This document shows, one piece after another, positions 48,230 to 59,252 of a DNA stretch of 64,000 nucleotides. This stretch comes from Balaenoptera acutorostrata (lineage: Eukaryota; Chordata; Mammalia; Artiodactyla; Balaenopteridae), in assembly GCF_949987535.1 (NCBI RefSeq), contig NC_080078.1:26804942-26868941 (forward strand), in the 5' to 3' direction. The translations under genes and the position numbers were made by a program. Position 1 is the first letter of the stretch. Every line of letters starts with the position of its first letter. The notes beneath the pieces were generated by a model. That model was not told where the DNA came from, made no database searches, and worked only from the letters and a program-made list of their open reading frames with translations.

Positions 48230-49403
48230 AACCAAACAATTTGTTTAAAATGTCATGAACATCTGTGAAACCACCACTCAACCAAAGAGCTAAAATATTG
48301 TTAATAAATTACATTTACCTGTTGTTCCTCCCCATCCCATCCCCCCTATCCCCTGTGGGTGGCAGTCACTCTTCTGAAAGTCATGCTCATCATTTTCTTG
48401 CTTTTTTGGTTCTCTCTCTCTCTCCCTCTCTCTCTCCCCCGCTCTCTCCTTCCCCTCACCTTCCCCCCATCCCCCTTCCCCCTCCCTCTCCCTCTCCCTT
48501 TCCCTCTACAGATCTACAAAATGATATCTTATTGTGCTCCTAATTTGCCTTTGCCTGAGGTTGAGCAACTCTTTATATAATTATTGGCGTTATATGCTCC
48601 CTTTTCTGTGAAACGATATGAATGCTTTTCGTGTCTTTTGCCCATTTTTCTGTTAGGTGTTCTCTTACTGATTTGTAGGCATTTTTATGTATTCTGGTGC
48701 TAATCCTCCATCAGTTGTATGTGTCACAAATATCTTCTCCCAGTGTGTAGATTGTCTTCTCTCTCTTTAAAGCGTCTTCGGGTGGACAGAAGTTTTCGTA
48801 TTAATGTAGCCAAACTTATTGATCTTTTTTTTAATGCTTAACATTTTTTGTATCTTCATAAATTCTTTCCTACTTCAAGCTCCGGAAGATATTCACTTCT
48901 ATTTTCTTTTCAAGTTTTCAAAGTTTGCTTTTGACATTTAAGTGCTTCATCCATCTGGAGTTGATTTTTTGGCCTGGTGTGAGTAAGAATCCAATTTCTT
49001 TTTTTCTTCCTGTGGATAAACAATTTTTCCAACTTTTCCTTTTGCACAGTGTCATGCTGCCTCTGTCAAAAATCAAAGTTTCACAGATGCATAGGTCTGT
49101 TTCTAGGTTCTTCTGTACCACTGGTCAGTTTGTTTATCTCTGTCCCATTACTACACTGTCTTAAGTACTACAGGTTTACAATAAGCTTTTTTAGCTATCA
49201 AGGCAAGTCCCCCTTCCTTATTCTTCTTCAGAAATGTTTGGGCTATCATTGGCCATTTGTCTTCCCTTTAAAATTTGGAATCAACCTTTCAAATTCCACA
49301 GAATAATTGAGGTGTAATTTATATACAGTGAAATATACACTGTTCTGTTGCCCAGGTCTTCATCTTAACAAATGCACATCATCATGTAACCTCCACCACA
49401 ATC
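48230..49403 (-). mobile_element. Old antisense L1, ORF2 3' part
   Basis: Plus-strand text such as TTTTGCCCATTTTTCTGTTA, TAGATTGTCTTCTCTCTC and CATCCATCTGGAGTTGATTT is antisense L1. It continues after the younger L1 insert at about 49866-50160. A CT-rich simple repeat (48412-48506) lies inside. Confidence 0.75.
48412..48506. repeat. CT-rich simple repeat
   Basis: (TC)n, then CCCTCT/TCCCCC-type units. Likely variable in length. Confidence 0.85.
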
Positions 49404-49417
49404 AAGATACAGGACAG

Positions 49418-49851
49418 GAATAAAGACACAGCCCTACTAGAGAATGGACTTGAGGATATGGGGAGGGGGTGGGGTGAGATGTGACAGGGTAAGAGAGTGT
49501 CATGGACATATATACACTACCAAATATAAAATAGATAACTAGTGGGAAGCAGCCGCATAGCACAGGGAGATCAGCTCGGTGCTTTGTGACCACCTAGAGG
49601 GGTGGGATGGGGAGGGTGGGAGGGAGGGAGATGCAAGAGGGAAGAGAAATGGGAACATATTGTATATGTATAACTGATTCACTTTGTTATAAAGCAGAAG
49701 CTAACACACCATTGTAAGGCAATTATACTTCAATAAAGATGTTTAAAAAAAAAAAGAATATGCTGTATAAAAAATTTTAAAAAAAGAACCTTCAAAAAAA
49801 AATTTAAAAATAAAATAAATAATTACTTCCCCTGGAAAAAAAAAAAAAAAG
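49418..49851 (+). mobile_element. 5'-truncated young L1 with apparent 3' transduction
   Basis: A perfect 14-bp duplication AAGATACAGGACAG (49404-49417 and 49852-49865) bounds the insertion. The L1 3' UTR ends at CAATAAAGATGTTT with its own AATAAA at 49732-49737 and an A-run at 49745-49755. About 80 bp of non-L1 AT-rich sequence follows (49756-49835). A second AATAAA (49814-49819) lies about 16 bp before a second A-run (about 49836-49850), which abuts the duplication. The layout is that of read-through to a downstream polyadenylation site and 3' transduction. Confidence 0.9.
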
Positions 49852-49865
49852 AAGATACAGGACAG

Positions 49866-50160
49866 TTCCATCACTCCCAGAATTCCCTCATCCCTTTGGC
49901 GGTTGACCTCCTCCCCCAGTCCCTGGCTACCACTGCTCTGTGTTCTGTTGAGATTTTTTTTTTTTAATCTCATTTAAAATTTTTTCATAGTTTTATTAAA
50001 ACGTTGGAATTTTTTAAACTGAAACTGCATTAAATCTAGAGGTAAATTTAGGAAGGACTCTATGTCTTATGTTAAGTGTTCTTGTCCATGAACATTATGT
50101 ATCTCTCAACTTAGTTGGAGAGATTTTTTTGCTTGACAGTAATGGAAGGGTCTACATTTT
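49866..50160 (-). repeat. Continuation of the old antisense L1
   Basis: Text such as GGAATTTTTTAAACTGAAAC and CTGCATTAAATCTAGAGG resembles antisense L1 and resumes the copy interrupted at 49404. Confidence 0.5.
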
Positions 50161-50299
50161 TAGAAAAAAAACTCAACATTTTAAGTAGTTCTTTAAAACT
50201 CCTCTAAAGGAAGCATTTTATAAGATAATCGTCCATCTAAATGGACACATAAATATACACAAATATGTATCAGACTTGTGGCAGTGTTATGTTTTAGAA

Positions 50300-50480
50300 A
50301 AAAGTCACGTCTTGGTTCCAGACCAGCCTTGATGCTCACCCTATGAGACCATAAGCAAGCTGCTCGGCTCCCCTGATGCCCAGTCTCTTCATCTGTGTGA
50401 TGACTAGAACATCTCTTCCTCATGGGGTGGTTGTGAAGATTAAATGCACAAAGTGTCGAGACAGCGGACCCGGCACAGTG
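50300..50480 (+). repeat. MIR SINE fragment
   Basis: GCCCAGTCTCTTCATCTGTG and GGTTGTGAAGATTAAATGCA, then GTGTCGAGACAGCGGACCCG, follow the MIR order. It ends shortly before the candidate exon. Confidence 0.7.
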
Positions 50481-50571
50481 AAGCCATGGGTGGGTGAGAC
50501 TGTGGGAGAGGAACTGCTCTCACTCACCCACAAGGAACCAGGAAGGGCCTTCACCGTGTTTGGTTTTGCAG

Positions 50572-50637
50572 CGGCTTTCACAGAGTGGCATGGCCGAAAG
50601 ATGGCCTTGAATCATTTTCCTGACAAATTTGGAAAAG
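50572..50637 (+). CDS. Candidate 66-nt internal exon, protein unknown
   Basis: The acceptor is GTGTTTGGTTTTGCAG and the donor is GGAAAAG|GTTAGT. The open frame enters with two bases of a split codon, carries 21 codons (AFTEWHGRKM, then ALNHFPDKFGK) and leaves one base. That base joins the CT that opens the 53744 exon to make a GCT codon, so the two exons read as one continuous protein. The acceptor pyrimidine tract is moderate. The residue mix (Trp, His, Asn, Phe, Lys) is protein-like rather than repeat-like, and the stretch is not in a recognised repeat. No family is recognised. Phase agreement with a strong neighbour raises my belief above chance. Confidence 0.5.
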
Positions 50638-51825
50638 GTTAGTGTTACCAAGCTGCCTGCGCCACGCTGCTTCTGACAGGCGAGCTGGAATCACTGGAGG
50701 ACACAGCTGACAGCCAATTCATTTTGCTGATTCATCCATTAGAAGGGTGGCTCTGGGCCAGAGCTTGGCTTCCAGATTAAAGGCCGAGAGCTGCAAAGCT
50801 GCTGGGACTTGAAGGAATGCTGGTAAATTATTGCCATGTGAAGGCCAGCCGTGGAAAGTGGATTGTTATTTGTTTCCCCCTTTAACTGATCCTAATTCCA
50901 AATGTGCTCAGATAAATTCCCCACCATGGTTAGGGAATTTTTGAAACATTTGTCCATGGGGCTGAGAGCTAAATTACTGGAAACAATCAAATGCTGTTAA
51001 GTAGATCATCTTGGCTCCTTTATGACCCTATCATCACCTCTGCTTTCAGGAGGAATGTTGACTCAAGCCTACTCCTTTACTTGGTAATCCAAATTAAACT
51101 CGAGAGAGACATTATTGCACATGTCATCCCTGTGGGGCACACTTCAGAATCAACCTGCCTGAGTAAGGAATGGAACTTAAAGAGGAAAATCCAGGAGATG
51201 CTCATTTGCCAACGATCGGGACAGAATAATCATGTAGAATCTGTGGGTTCTCATGTATCGCATTGATAGATGAACCTGTTTTAGTAGGTAGTCTCAAGCT
51301 TACAGGAAACTGCATAAAGCTTGCATGTGACAGGGTGAGCTCAAGAGGGTGGAAATTGTGTCTTGTTTTACCAAATATCTAGCATCGTCCCTGGGACAGA
51401 CACCCAGTGAGCAGCTGCTAGACAGAGGCACGGATGGTTGATGTTTGTTGGGTATACAGATTGTGGGGCGGTTAGATAAATGAGCCAAGAAAGTCAGAAG
51501 TGTAGTCCGTTGAAAGCAAGAAGAGTAACTGTCCTGAGGAATAAGATTTTAAAGAAAGTATCCTGTTTCTGTGATTCTCTGATCTGAGTGACTTTGGTCG
51601 ATAGTGTATCTGCAGAGCTGGGTACTTTCTGTTTCCCTCCTTGTAGTGAGTCAGAGCATATGCTGTTTTGAGCTCACATTTCACTAACTCAATCTACTTC
51701 CTTGGGATAATGTGAAAGTTCTTTAATACCCTTAGGGTTGTTTTCTTTTCTTTTCCTTTTTTCCTGTTAAACTCTAGAGTGAATATTTGAAAAGTACAGC
51801 AAACTTCTTAGTAAAAAAAATTTTT
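50638..51825. other. Unique intronic sequence
   Basis: No repeat is recognised and no exon is called. A short stretch at 51048-51081 lies between a strong acceptor (CACCTCTGCTTTCAG) and a GTAATC donor, but it cannot be fitted between the flanking candidate exons without breaking the frame. Confidence 0.4.
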
Positions 51826-51827
51826 TT

Positions 51828-52292
51828 TGAATTTTATTTTATTTATTTTTTTATACAGCAGGTTCTTATTAGTTATCTGTTTTATACATATTAGTGTATA
51901 TATGTCAATCCCAATGTCCCAGTTCATCCCACCCCCCCCCACCCCCCCGCCACTTTCCCCCCTTGGTGTCCATACGTTTGTCCTCTACATCTGTGTCTCT
52001 ATTTCTGCCCTGCACACCGGTTCATCTGTACCATTTTTCTAGGTTCCACATATATGCGTTAATATACGATATTTGTTTTTCTCTTTCTGACTTACTTCAC
52101 TCTGTATGACAGTCTCTAGGTCCATCCACGTCTCTACAAAGGACCCAGTTTTGTTCCTTTTTATGGCTGAGTAATATTCCATTGTATATATGTGCCACAT
52201 CTTCTTTATCCATTCGTCTGTCGATGGGCGTTTAGGTTGCTTCCATGACCTGGCTATTGTAAATAGTGCTGCAATGAACATTGGGGTGCATG
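51828..52292 (-). mobile_element. Antisense 5'-truncated L1 3' end
   Basis: On the minus strand the frame 52281-52039 gives the ORF2 C-terminus (MFIAALFTIARSWKQPKRPS, MWHIYTMEYYSAIK), followed by the 3' UTR with GGGATTGACATATATACAC. A C-rich tract (51931-51962, plus strand) marks an unstable part of this UTR. No clear duplication was found. Confidence 0.85.
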
Positions 52293-53743
52293 ATAAGAGT
52301 GGGTGTCTTTTCTTATTTTTCTTTTTGTTGTTTTATTTTGCTTTGCTCTTTAGATGGCTAAACATTTAGGGCATGACATTCTATAAACTCCTATTGTGCT
52401 GAGAAGTTTTAGGCAGATCTGGTCCACTTGGAGTGAAGATGAAAGTGTCAGGGGCTGGGTATGTGGGGAGTATCTGCCTCTCATCTAGTTGTCTTTCCCT
52501 GTGGTTTAAGGTCTCTGAAGTACTGGAGTCCCTTGTCCAGTTCTGGTGTGTCCGTCACCTCTTGCTGCATTCTACCATGCTTCATTTACATAATATTTAC
52601 TGGGAACTACTCTGATCCAAGAATTTTGCTAGAAGTGGGTATACTCTATTTCAGACGTCACGGTGCTTTTGCAGCTGCCCAGGTCCCAAGTCTGGCAGCC
52701 CCTGCCAGCATGGCCCAGCCCTTACGGTCTTGCTGCTAGTGTGGGTAATAACCAGTGGCAGTGATAGTGGGCCGGGGAGTGTGTGCTCACACTGCAGAAG
52801 CTGGAGCCAGCACATGGGGGCCCAGCCTCCCGGTTTCCGTGGGTCCTCACTCCCGGGCCACTTGCACGTTCCATCCCCCACCCTCCGAGAAGGAGACAGC
52901 AAGACGGACCCGGCCTTAGTCAGGCATTAACACCAAAGAGGGAACAAGCTCTAGTTTTCAAGGACTCCTGCCAGAGGCACATTACAGAGAATTAGCAGGC
53001 TTTCAAAGCAGAAGGAGAAGAGGCAGGTCTCAAGTACTGTGGGAATATCTTGAATCTGCAGAGTCCAAAGTGAAGTGCGGAAGTGTGACCTTAGGGTCGA
53101 AGCAGCCTGGTTTTGCCGCCCAGCACTGCTGCTGGCCCACGGTGCGGCCTGCAGTAATCTCCCCGACCTCTGTGCACCTGCTTTCTCATATTCAATAAAG
53201 CCAATTCTCCCTTGCAAACGCATTGTGAAGATAAGACATGATGTACGCAAAGCACCGGACACAGACGTATGGTAGACCTTCGGTGTTTGACACGGTGATC
53301 AGCACTGCCATCAGTATTGCTTTTCTTGTCATCTTTATTTTTAACAGAATAAGTGAGGGTTTGCAGTTTTCCCTTAGTGGTTTTGTTTTGTTTTTCATTT
53401 TCTTACTCTGAAAAGGAGTAATTTTCAGACCGTAATGTTACCTGCAAATATTCCGAAAATTAACGTTTTGCTTACATCATTCTGGTTATTTAATAGTTCA
53501 CAGAGCATTTTCACACTGTGAGGGAGATTGAGGAGCAGTGACCGTCTTTTCTCCAGGTGAGAAAACTCAGATGTGGAGAGCCTATGGGACACTTCCAAGG
53601 CCACCTGGCTTCTAAACGTCGAGCGGGGTTGGGAGTGCAGACCTCACCCCAGGGCTCCTTTGACTCCCTCAGGCCATCTTTCCGAAGTGACATCCTGGGG
53701 CTAGGCCAGACTCTTTGATAAGGATTTTTTCTTTTCCTTGTAG
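52293..53743. other. Unique intronic sequence with MIR pieces
   Basis: About 53170-53300 (sense MIR, GCATTGTGAAGATAAGACAT) and 53500-53640 (antisense MIR, CTCCAGGTGAGAAAACTCAG) are old SINE pieces. The region ends in the acceptor tract before the exon at 53744. Confidence 0.45.
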
Positions 53744-53933
53744 CTGTCAATACCAGCAAATATGCAGAGAGCTATCGGATCCAGACCTATGCTGAATATG
53801 TGGGGACAAAGCATGAGGAGAAGCAGATCAAGAGAAAGTGGACAGAAGATAGTTGGAAGGAGGTTGAGAGAAAGCGGTTAAACACGCAGTGCATCTCCTA
53901 TGCTTTGCAGAATCACTGTTACCAAGCCAATAG
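53744..53933 (+). CDS. Internal exon of an unidentified plus-strand gene
   Basis: This is the best coding segment in the window. The acceptor is TTTTTTCTTTTCCTTGTAG and the donor is CCAATAG|GTAAGAG, close to consensus. The open frame enters with two bases of a split codon, runs 62 complete codons and leaves two bases. The other two frames have stops. The peptide begins [18 protein letters not shown], has a charged middle ([23 protein letters not shown]) and ends with two cysteines ([17 protein letters not shown]). The middle could be helical. No signal peptide, membrane span or named domain is visible, and I do not recognise the family. It joins in phase to the candidate at 50572. The exit phase requires a following exon, none of which I found before position 64000, so the gene continues beyond the window. 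Confidence 0.68.
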
Positions 53934-54109
53934 GTAAGAGTTCTTGGCTGTCGATTTGAAAGGGCAGCGTCGTTCTAGCAAAGCTGTTCTCGCTGCTTCT
54001 TATAGGACTGTAAGTAGTAAATCTGACTTGTGAGAGAGACTTTTTTCTAACTTTTCACATAATATCAGAAGTTACTACTCCGTTAATTCCTTCTGTGCTA
54101 TATAGACCA

Positions 54110-54250
54110 TTTCAGTTAACATTCACAAAACCCTGATGAGACAGAAAAGGGGATACATCTTACTCCCATTTTAGGGGCAAAGAAACAGGGGCTCTATGAC
54201 TTGCCCACCATTCAGTAAGAAAGCCAGGGTCAGAGGTGAACTCTTCCGTC
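54110..54250 (-). repeat. Antisense MIR fragment
   Basis: TTACTCCCATTTTAGGGGCA, AAGAAACAGGGGCTCTATG and GACTTGCCCACC follow the antisense MIR order. Confidence 0.7.
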
Positions 54251-54589
54251 TGATCTCTTCCTCTTCCCAGGCTGCCACGTTGCTTCTGGCTGAGCTTCTG
54301 AACCCCTTTCATATCCCATGTAGACACTGCACCACATGCCTGCTGTAGAAAGAGAACTTGATACACACTTCCTTTACTTACCTGTATTCCTACTTTCAGA
54401 AGATAAATGCTGGTGATGTTTTAGAATCTTTGTGAAACTCTAAAACATAGGTATAGAAAACGGGTTGGGGGGGGGGAGTTCCTTATAGAAAATTGTAAAG
54501 CAGAGAAAAGTGTGAATTAACAAAGAAAAAATTAGCCATAATCCCACCACCCAGAAGCAACCACTGTTAATATTTTGGATTGCCCTCCC

Positions 54590-57500
54590 TACTTTTTAAA
54601 TGGTTTTTTAGAGATTTTAAAAATTGAGTTATAATTAACATACCTCATATTATAACATATAATAAAATGTACAGATCTAAAATGTTTAGTTCAAAGAGTT
54701 TTAACAGTTACATATACACAGGTGACCACCACTGAAAGCAAAATGTAGGACATTTCTATCTCCCGCCTCAAAATTTTGTTGTGCCCCTTTTCAAGCAACT
54801 CCAAGCCCCCACTGTCCTAAGCAACTATTTCAAATTTCTATCACTGTGGATTAATTTTGATTATTCTTGGAATTTATAAAAAATGGAATCACTTGGTATT
54901 ATGTTTGGCTTCTTTCACTTAACCTGTTTTTGAAATTAATCCTTAATGTTGTGTGTATCAGGAGTACGTTAATTTTTTTTTTTAATAAGTTTATTCATTT
55001 ATTTATTTTTGGCTGCGTTGGGTCTTCCTTGCTGTGCGCGGGCTTTCTCTAGTTGCGGTGAGCGGGGGCTACTCTTCGTTGCGGTGTGCGGGCTTCTCAT
55101 TGTGGTGGCTTCTCTTGTTGTGGAGCATGGGCTCTAGGCACGTGGGCTTCGGTAGTTGCGGCGCTAGGGCTCTAGAGTGTAGGCTCAGTAGTTGCTCCGT
55201 GGCATATGGGATCTTCCTGGACCAGGGCTTGAACCCGTGTCCCCTGCATTGGCAGGTGGATTCTTAACCACTGCACCACCAGGGAAGCCCAAGTACGTTA
55301 ATTTTTATTATTCAGTATTACTTCATTGTATGAATATACAGCCTTAACCTGTTCTCCTGTTGGTGAACATTTGGATTGTTTCCAGGTGGGACTATTATAA
55401 ATCAGGCTGCTATGAACATTTCTATAAAAAATTTTTTGTGGGCATATGTTTTCATTTCTGTTGAGTAAATATCTAAGATTAGAATTGTTGGTTCTTAGGA
55501 TAGATGTATGTTAAACTTTATAAGAACAACCGAACAGTTCTCCAAAGTGGATGTACCATTTTATACTCCCCCAGTATTATATGAAAGTTCCAGTTGCTCC
55601 ACATCCTTGACAACACTTAGTGCTGTCAGTCTTTTTTAGCCATTCTAGAAGATATAAGATGATATTGCATTGTGATTTTAATTTGCATTTCTCTTGTTGA
55701 CCACCTTTTTGTGTGCTTCTTGACCATTCAAATATCTTCTGCTTGAGGTGGATATTTAAGTCGCTTGCCCATTTTCTAATTAGGTTGTTTGTCTTTTTAC
55801 TGTAGGTCTGTAGGTGTTCTTTTATATATTCTGGATACACATCCTTTGTGCTGCAGATACATTTTTTGAGTCTGGGGTAGTATATTCATTTTATTAGTGA
55901 TGTATTTTGATGAGCAGATATTTTTAATGTTGATGAAGTCCTGTTAATTTTTTTGTGTTAATGGTTAGTGGGTTTTTTCCCCATTCCAAAACTTTGCCTA
56001 CCTAAGGTTACAATGATTTTCTAGAAACCTTTCTTCTAGAAGGTTTATAGTTTTAGCTTTTACATTTAAGTCTGACCCATTTCAAATTAATTTTGTATGA
56101 GATAGGAGTCAGGGTTTACTTTTTTCCATATGGATATCTAGTTGTTCTGGCAACATTTGTTAAAAAGACTTTTCTTCCCTTGTTAAATTAACTTGGCACT
56201 TTTGTCAAAAATAAATTGACCATGTATGTTTAGATCTATTTCTGGACCCTTCTGTTCCACTCATTTTTATACTATTCTTATGCCAATACCACACTTTCTT
56301 TTTTCTGACTTTATAGTAAGTCTTAAAATCAGGTAGCATAAACCCTCCAACATTGTTCTTTTTCATATTGTTTTGACTATTCTAGATCCTTTGTAATCCA
56401 CATAAATTTTAGAACGATCTTGTCTTTCTTCACTAGACCTGTTTTATAGTTTTTACTGTAGAAGTCTTATATGTCTTATGTTAATTTTTCCCTAAATATT
56501 TATCTTATTTATGCTATCAGAAATGGAATTGTTTCTTAAGTTTCATTTTCAAATTGTTTGCTGCTTCTCTATAGACATATAATTAATTGTTGTATATTGA
56601 CCTTGTATCCTGCAATGTTTTAAAATTCACTTATTCTGATAGGTTGGGGTTTTTCTTAATATTCTGCAGAGTTTTTAATTTACACAGTTTTATTTCTTTT
56701 CCAATCTTTATGTCTTTTATTTCTTTTTCTTGCTTTATTGTACCAGCTAGCACCTTTGGTATATTGTTAAAGTGGGAAGAGTAGATATCCTTGCCTTGCT
56801 TCCAGTATTAGAGAGGGGAAGTTAGTTCAGTGTTTCCCCTTGAACTATAATTCTTAGGTTGTCCATACAAGTCTTTTTTCAGGATGAGAAAGTTCCCCTC
56901 CATTTCCAGTTTGCTAAGACTTTGTATCATGAATAGATGTTGGATATTTTCAGATGCTTTTTCTGTATCTTTTAAAATTGTCATATGGTTTTTGCACTTT
57001 GTGAGTATTTTGCATGACATTGATTGGTTTTTGAATGCTTAATTGGATTTGCATTCCTGGGAGAAATTCCACTGGGTCATGATGTATTATCCTTTTTACA
57101 TGTTGGATTTGAATATATTGTTAAATATTTTTTTATCTTTGTTCATGAGGATGAGGAATATTAGATTGTAATTTTCTCTTTTTTTACATCTTTGTCAAGT
57201 TTTGGTTCAGGATTATGCTGACCTCATAAAACTAGTATAGTTAAGAAGTTCCTCTTCTATTATTTTGTGACAGTGTGTATAGGACTTTTTTTTTTTCCTA
57301 AATTAGTGGTTGGGTTTACTAGTGAAGACATCTGGGCATAAGAGTTTTTTATGGAAAGGTTTTTGATTATGAACTCAATTTCTTTAATAGATATGGGACT
57401 ATTTAGCTTTTCTATTTCTTCTTGTATCACTTTTAGTAATTTGGTTTTCCAAGGAATATTCCATTTTATTTAAGTTGTCAAATTTGTTAGCATATAATTA

Positions 57501-58735
57501 TTAGCTCAAAACACTCCCTTATAATTTCAGTATCTGTAGGATCTATAGTTATGTCCCTTTAAAAATTCCTAATACTAGTAATTTGTGTTTTCTCTCTTTT
57601 CCTTGCTAGGTGTTTATCAATTAATTCTTTCTAAGAACAACTTTTAACTTTATTGGTTTTTCTCTATTATATTTGTGTCTTGCTTTTTCATTTATTTATA
57701 CTCTTCTTATTATTTCTTCTGCTTATTTGAATTTAACAGTTTTGGATTTAATATGTTATTCTCCCATTGTAAGGTGGGAACTTAACTCCTCGATTTTATG
57801 TTTCTTCTTTTCTAGTGAATTTTCCTTTAGTTTTTGCTTAACTGCATTCTACATATTTTGATGTGTTGTCTTTTCACTGTCCTCTGTTACAAAATATTTT
57901 CTAATTTCTCTTGTGCTTTCTTCTGTAACACATGAGTTACTTAGAACTTCTTTGATAATTATTGAGACTTATTTTATGGACTGACATGTGGTCTGTCTTG
58001 GTGCATGTTGTTCTGTGTGGACTTGAGTGAGTGTGATATTCCATTAATATCATTTTAAGTTATGTTGGTTCATGGTTTTGCTCAGCTCTTCTATATCTTT
58101 ACTGATTGTGGGTTAGGGGTTTTTTGTTGTTGTTGTTGGGTTTTTTGGGGGGGTTTCTACTTTTTCTTTCGGCTACTGAGAGTGGTATTGAAATCTCCAA
58201 CTATGGTTGTGGATTTAATTCTCCATTAATTATATCAATTTTTGCTTCATGAAACTGTTTTGATAGGTATATGCCCATTTTGGATTGTTATGTCTTCTTA
58301 ATGAATTGCCCCTTTTATCATTGTGGAATATTTCTCTTCTCTTCAGTTCTAGAAATAACCTTTTTTTGATGTTTATTGTGTCCTATATTAACATAGCCAC
58401 TCTTGTTTCTTGTTGGTGTTTGCCTTTTACTGGCAACTTATTTGTCTTTATAATTAAAGTAGGTTTCTTATAAACAGCTTATGGTTGAGTATTGCTTTTT
58501 TATCCACTCTGACAATCCCCGCCTTTTATACTTAATCTAATTAATGATACAGGTGAGCCTGTCTTCCATCTTGGTATTTGTTTCCTACTTGTCATGCTTG
58601 TTCTGTGTCCTTCTGTTTTCTCTCGCTTTTTGGATGAATTGTGTGTTATTTAGTACTTACTGATATTATAGCCTCCCATATTATCTTCCCTGTCAACTTT
58701 TTGCTTATACGTTTTTGTGTTATTTTTTGTCATTG
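54590..58735 (-). mobile_element. Long old antisense L1 with ORF2 relics
   Basis: Plus-strand passages (CATTTGGATTGTTTCCAGG, GGCTGCTATGAACATTTCT) are antisense to the L1 3' part. Minus-strand translation near 56808-57020 resembles the ORF2 reverse-transcriptase start region (DTEKASENIQHLFMIQSLSK, LEMEGNFL). Plus-strand text at about 58160-58520 is antisense endonuclease, parallel to 2900-3300. All frames are broken. A CHR SINE sits inside at 54978-55291. The 5' side is cut off near 58735. Confidence 0.78.
54978..55291 (-). mobile_element. CHR SINE within the L1
   Basis: It runs from a T/A-rich tail and GGCTGCGTTGGGTCTTCC to CACCACCAGGGAAGCCCA. The perfect 15-bp duplication AGTACGTTAATTTTT (54963-54977 and 55292-55306) fixes both ends. 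One internal region is shortened compared with sister copies. Confidence 0.95.
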
Positions 58736-58743
58736 CTCCAGAG

Positions 58744-58958
58744 TAATGGTTGGCAAACTGTAGTCCATAGGCCAAATCAGGCCCACATGTTTTTATAAAG
58801 TTTTATTGGAACACAGCAGTGCCTATTAATTTACATACTGCCTCTGACTGCTTTGCATTACGATGGCAGATTTGGGTAGTTGTGACAGAGACTGTGTGGC
58901 CCACAAAACTCAAAATGTTCACTATCTGTTCCTTTACAGAAAAGTTTGCTGATCCCTG
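58744..58958. mobile_element. Small hAT-type element A
   Basis: The inverted ends are TAATGGTTGGCAAACT and, reverse complemented, CAGGGATCAGCAAACT (11 of 16 match). Internal text CAAATCAGGCCCACATG and TTTATTGGAACACAGCAGTG matches a common mammalian hAT MER-type element. The flanks are CTCCAGAG (58736-58743) and CTCTAGAG (58959-58966). Confidence 0.85.
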
Positions 58959-58966
58959 CTCTAGAG

Positions 58967-59244
58967 CTACTCTGCCCAGTGGTAGCCACTGACCACATGT
59001 GCCTAACAAGTACTTCAGATGTGGCTAATCCAAACTGAGATGTGTTGTAAATTTAAAACACACACCTGATTTTGAAGAATTGATTACATGTAGAAATGAT
59101 AATATTTTTGATATATTGGGTAAAATAAACATATTATTAAAATTAATTTCATTTGTTTCTTTTTATTTATTTTTTAATGGTGGCTCCTAGAAAATTTAAA
59201 ATTGTGTATCTGGCTCACAAAGTATTTCTGTTGGCCAAGCACTG
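58967..59244. mobile_element. Small hAT-like element B, adjacent to A
   Basis: The block is bounded by CTCTAGAG (58959-58966) and CTCTAGAA (59245-59252). Text such as GTAGCCACTGACCACATGTG is typical of a mammalian MER-type DNA element. The terminal inverted repeats are weak, so the exact limits are less certain than for A. Confidence 0.6.
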
Positions 59245-59252
59245 CTCTAGAA

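Noticed and set aside
51048..51081. 34-nt stretch between a strong acceptor and GTAATC
   Set aside because: Placing it between the 50572 and 53744 exons breaks the reading frame that otherwise joins directly.
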